From the NCBI GenBank assembly GCA_035315685.1, contig DATFXR010000103.1:1-15726 (forward strand): a stretch of DNA of 15,726 nt, written 5' to 3'. The translations under genes were made by a program, and so were the position numbers. The stretch comes from QHWK01 sp035315685 (GTDB lineage: Bacteria; Acidobacteriota; Vicinamibacteria; Vicinamibacterales; CAVVIG01). The notes below the pieces were generated by a model, which saw nothing but the letters and a program-made list of their open reading frames with translations, was not told where the DNA came from and did not search any database. This document shows, in pieces, positions 13,319 through 15,726 of this stretch (within the stretch, counting starts at the first letter, position 1; every line of letters begins with the position of its first letter).

Positions 13319-13348
13319 ATGATAGGCAAGTAAATACTTGCATGTCAA
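13319..13348 (-). promoter_or_regulatory. Sigma70-type promoter of the arsR-AHSA1-DUF899 operon
   Basis: On the minus strand, a perfect -35 TTGACA (13348-13343), an 18-bp spacer and -10 TATCAT (13324-13319, one mismatch). Transcription would begin near 13312, leaving about 10 nt before the ATG at 13302. It is the best-formed promoter in the window. Confidence 0.78.
13326..13341. promoter_or_regulatory. Palindromic operator, probable ArsR-type binding site
   Basis: GCAAGTA-AA-TACTTGC is a perfect 7+7 inverted repeat with a 2-bp centre. It occupies nearly the whole -35/-10 spacer. Bound repressor would directly exclude RNA polymerase. AT-rich palindromes of this size are typical for ArsR/SmtB-fold repressors. 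Its position directly before the repressor gene supports autoregulation. Confidence 0.75.
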
Positions 13349-13411
13349 ACCCGTCAGCCAGGAGAACGCCCAAGCCATGATCCGAGCGTTCTGCCGCAGC
13401 CGCGCAGCGGG

Positions 13412-13492
13412 AAGCAACCGCAGAGACCGCAGAGCACGCTGAGTCTTCGTCAAAAAGAAACCCTGCGTCCTCTGCGTTCTCTGCGGTTGCTT
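13412..13492. repeat. Long imperfect inverted repeat (CCGCAGAGA type)
   Basis: Arms 13412-13439 and 13465-13492 pair over 28 positions with 2 mismatches around a 25-nt loop. Each arm repeats (C)CGCAGAG units. It lies in the 324-bp gap between the divergent arsR and TonB-receptor genes, 64 bp beyond the arsR -35 box. No transposase or target duplication is apparent. The remaining gap (13493-13616) shows no clear promoter. Confidence 0.75.
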
Positions 13493-13626
13493 TCCGTCGG
13501 CGCGAACAGGTCGTGCCGACGCTGCCCGCCTTGTGCCATGATGCGCTGTCTCGCGTCGCACACGCCGATCGGTTCACGCATCGCGTCGGGCACACAGAGT
13601 CGCAGTCGCGCACATTGGAGGTGGCT

Positions 13627-15726
13627 ATGTGGCGAAGACTCGGATCAGTGGTCCTGGTTGCGGCGGCCTGGCTCCTTTTCCTTCCAATTGCGGCACAGGC
13701 GCAGAGCGCTTTCTCCGGTGTCGTCCACGACCCGAGCGGCGCCGTGCTTCCCGGGGTGACCGTCGAAGTGGCCAGCCCGGTCCTCATCGAGAAGACCCGG
13801 TCGGTGGTGACCGACGGCGCCGGGCGATACACCATCGTCGATCTGCGCCCCGGCACCTACTCGATGACGTTCACGCTGACCGGATTTGCGACGGTGGTGC
13901 GCGATGGTGTGGAACTGCCCGGCAACACGACGGTGCCGATCAACGTCGAGCTCAAGGTCGGATCGATCGAGGAGAGCGTGACGGTGTCCGGCCAGTCGCC
14001 GCTCGTCGATGTCCAGAACGCGCAACGCACGCACGTGCTGGAGCGTTCGGTGCTCGACGCGCTGCCGACGACGCGTAACATGCAGACCGTCGGCGCGCCG
14101 ATCCCCGGCGTGAAGCTCAGTCGTCCTGACGTCGGCGGCTCGCAGGGAATGGAGCAGGCTTACATGCGGACGCACGGCGCCGACGACCGCCACACCAGCA
14201 TGCAGGTCGACGGCATGATCGTCAACAGCTCGATGGGCGACGGCAATATCCAGGCGTACAACGACGATGCCCTGGCGCAGCAGGTGGTCTTTCAGACCAG
14301 CGCCCTGCCGGCGGAAGTCGCCTCCGGCGGCGTCCGCGTCAACATGATCCCGAAAGACGGCGGGAACACGTTCAGAGGCGGCGGCTTCATCGGCGGGACC
14401 GCGCACGGCTGGCAGAGCGACAACAATGACGATGCGCTGCGGGCACGGGGGTTCCTCTATCGGAATTTCGTCCAGCACGTGCAGGACTTCAACGTCAACA
14501 TCGGCGGTCCCATCGTCCGCGACAAGCTGTGGTTCTTCACCACGGCTCGACACGTGTCGGTGGACGAAGGCGTGGCCAACACCTACTACCGCGTGCCCTA
14601 TCAGGATCATCAGGTCGGCGATCCCGCGATCCAGGAGCAGTTCGTGCGCGACGCGCTGGTGCGTCTCACGACGCAGCTCACGCCGAAGAACAAGCTGAGT
14701 GCGTACATGGAGCGGATCTGGAAGTTCAAGGATCCGGAGCTGGCGCCGAACGTCGATCCGGTGACGGCATCGGACATCCGCGACTGGCGTCACGCCCTCT
14801 ATTACGTCGGCCAGGTGAAATACACGTCGACGCTCACCAGCAAGCTGCTCCTCGAGGCCGGATACTCGACGAACATCGAGCGTCTCAGCCAGCGCTACCA
14901 GCCGGCGATCGAGGAGATCGCCAACCACCCGTTCACGCCCGAGTGGTACACGCAGGTCACGCACAGCAACGCCACCACCGCCAACGTCACCGGCGCGGCG
15001 CCCGGCGGATCGACCGGAACCTATCCCGATCGAAAAGTGTTCTCGGGGTCTCTCTCGTACGTCAGCGGATCGCACGCGCTGAAGACCGGCATGCAATGGT
15101 CGTTCGGCGTCGACGGCAACTCGCAGCTGCGTACCGGCGACGTCGTCCAGAACTACATCCTGAATGCGGCGGGCGTGGAGACTCCCAATTCAGTGACCGT
15201 CTACAACACGCCGACGCGGTACTACGAGTACGTCAACGGCGACGTCGGGATCTATGGCCAGGACGTGTGGACGATGCGACGCCTGACGGTCAGTCCGGGG
15301 GTCCGCTACGATCATTTCAACGCGAAGACCGAGGGCGGCTGCCGCACGGCCGGCCGGTTCGTGGCGGCATTCTGCCAGCCCGACGTCCCCGACGTGCCGA
15401 ACTGGAACAACCTGTCGCCGCGCTTCAGTGCGGTCTACGATCTGTTCGGCGATTCGAAGACGGCGCTCAAGGCGAGCGTCAGCAAGTACATGCTGCCGTG
15501 GGCCGGCGGCTGGGCCAAGCGCTACGACCCGTTCACTGCCACGTCGGACACCCGCAACTGGACCGATAAGAACGGCGACGACATTGCCGAAGACGACGAG
15601 ATTGGACCGAGCGGCAACGCGAACTTTGGCGTATCGACCGGCCGGACACCCGATCCGAATCTCAAACGTGAGTACAACGTCGAAACGGCACTCGGGGTTC
15701 AGCATCAGGTGCTCACGGGACTGTCC
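13627..15726 (+). CDS. TonB-dependent receptor with carboxypeptidase-regulatory-like domain, 3' part missing
   Basis: 700 codons are visible and the frame is open at the right edge. Order: signal peptide (MWRRLGSVVLVAAAWLLF to AAQAQ, residues 1-26), then a carboxypeptidase-regulatory-like Ig-fold domain (28-110: FSGVVHDPSGAVLPGVTVEV, GRYTIVDLRPGTYSMTF, GFATVVRDGVEL). A plug-like region follows (RTHGADDRHTSMQVDGM, then EVASGGVRVNMIPKDGGNTFRG), then outer-membrane beta-barrel strands with aromatic/glycine alternation (KLWFFTTARH, YGQDVWTMRRLTVSPGVRYDH, NNLSPRFSAVYDLFGDSKTALKAS). This architecture is expanded in Acidobacteriota and is thought to import large or scarce substrates such as oligosaccharides; the ligand is not predictable here. 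The ATG at 13627 follows GGAGG at 13617-13621. No TonB box or partner transport genes are in view. Confidence 0.92.
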   Translation, partial: MWRRLGSVVLVAAAWLLFLPIAAQAQSAFSGVVHDPSGAVLPGVTVEVASPVLIEKTRSVVTDGAGRYTIVDLRPGTYSMTFTLTGFATVVRDGVELPGNTTVPINVELKVGSIEESVTVSGQSPLVDVQNAQRTHVLERSVLDALPTTRNMQTVGAPIPGVKLSRPDVGGSQGMEQAYMRTHGADDRHTSMQVDGMIVNSSMGDGNIQAYNDDALAQQVVFQTSALPAEVASGGVRVNMIPKDGGNTFRGGGFIGGTAHGWQSDNNDDALRARGFLYRNFVQHVQDFNVNIGGPIVRDKLWFFTTARHVSVDEGVANTYYRVPYQDHQVGDPAIQEQFVRDALVRLTTQLTPKNKLSAYMERIWKFKDPELAPNVDPVTASDIRDWRHALYYVGQVKYTSTLTSKLLLEAGYSTNIERLSQRYQPAIEEIANHPFTPEWYTQVTHSNATTANVTGAAPGGSTGTYPDRKVFSGSLSYVSGSHALKTGMQWSFGVDGNSQLRTGDVVQNYILNAAGVETPNSVTVYNTPTRYYEYVNGDVGIYGQDVWTMRRLTVSPGVRYDHFNAKTEGGCRTAGRFVAAFCQPDVPDVPNWNNLSPRFSAVYDLFGDSKTALKASVSKYMLPWAGGWAKRYDPFTATSDTRNWTDKNGDDIAEDDEIGPSGNANFGVSTGRTPDPNLKREYNVETALGVQHQVLTGLS

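Noticed and set aside
13645..15096. 483-codon open frame on the minus strand
   Set aside because: It is antisense to the TonB-dependent receptor, whose domains are unmistakable.

Overview
This is a GC-rich (roughly 65%) bacterial chromosomal segment. Its coding style points to the Acidobacteriota, probably a Vicinamibacteria-like soil lineage. The evidence is a large secreted TonB-dependent receptor with an N-terminal carboxypeptidase-regulatory-like domain, a PEGA-domain protein, and intergenic inverted repeats of types I recall from environmental genomes of that group. The taxonomic call is an inference from gene style, not a database result. I see no tRNA, rRNA, CRISPR array, transposase or phage gene.

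Left part (1-3965): a minus-strand methionine pair, metX then metY (metY runs off the left edge), makes O-acetylhomoserine and sulfhydrylates it to homocysteine. Divergent from it are an OsmC-family protein and, 36 bp downstream, an FAD/NAD(P)H monooxygenase-like protein. Next comes a repeat-rich spacer holding a heptanucleotide tandem repeat, a palindrome and a TATAAT box. It leads to a secreted Gly/Arg- and Tyr/Pro-rich protein with a C-terminal PEGA domain (4129-5214). A convergent unknown exported protein lies at 5366-6202, and a long imperfect inverted repeat separates the two.

Centre (6420-10198): four tightly packed plus-strand genes form the most interesting unit. They encode a membrane-anchored diiron ferritin-like protein, a NodU/TobZ-type O-carbamoyltransferase, a tiny DUF5989 membrane protein and a zinc-ribbon SAM methyltransferase. 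Intergenic distances are 1 bp, a 4-bp overlap and 14 bp. The set resembles a small tailoring module (oxidation, carbamoylation, methylation) whose substrate I cannot name. A 485-residue protein of unknown function follows at 10267-11724.

Right part (11801-15726): a minus-strand operon encodes an ArsR-type repressor, an AHSA1/SRPBCC protein and a DUF899 thioredoxin-like protein. Its promoter is unusually legible: a perfect TTGACA, an 18-bp spacer almost filled by a perfect palindrome, then TATCAT. This implies autorepression and also fixes the repressor's start codon. Another long inverted repeat follows, then the TonB-dependent receptor gene, which runs off the right edge. Many long antisense and alternate-frame open frames exist in this GC-rich DNA and are judged spurious.
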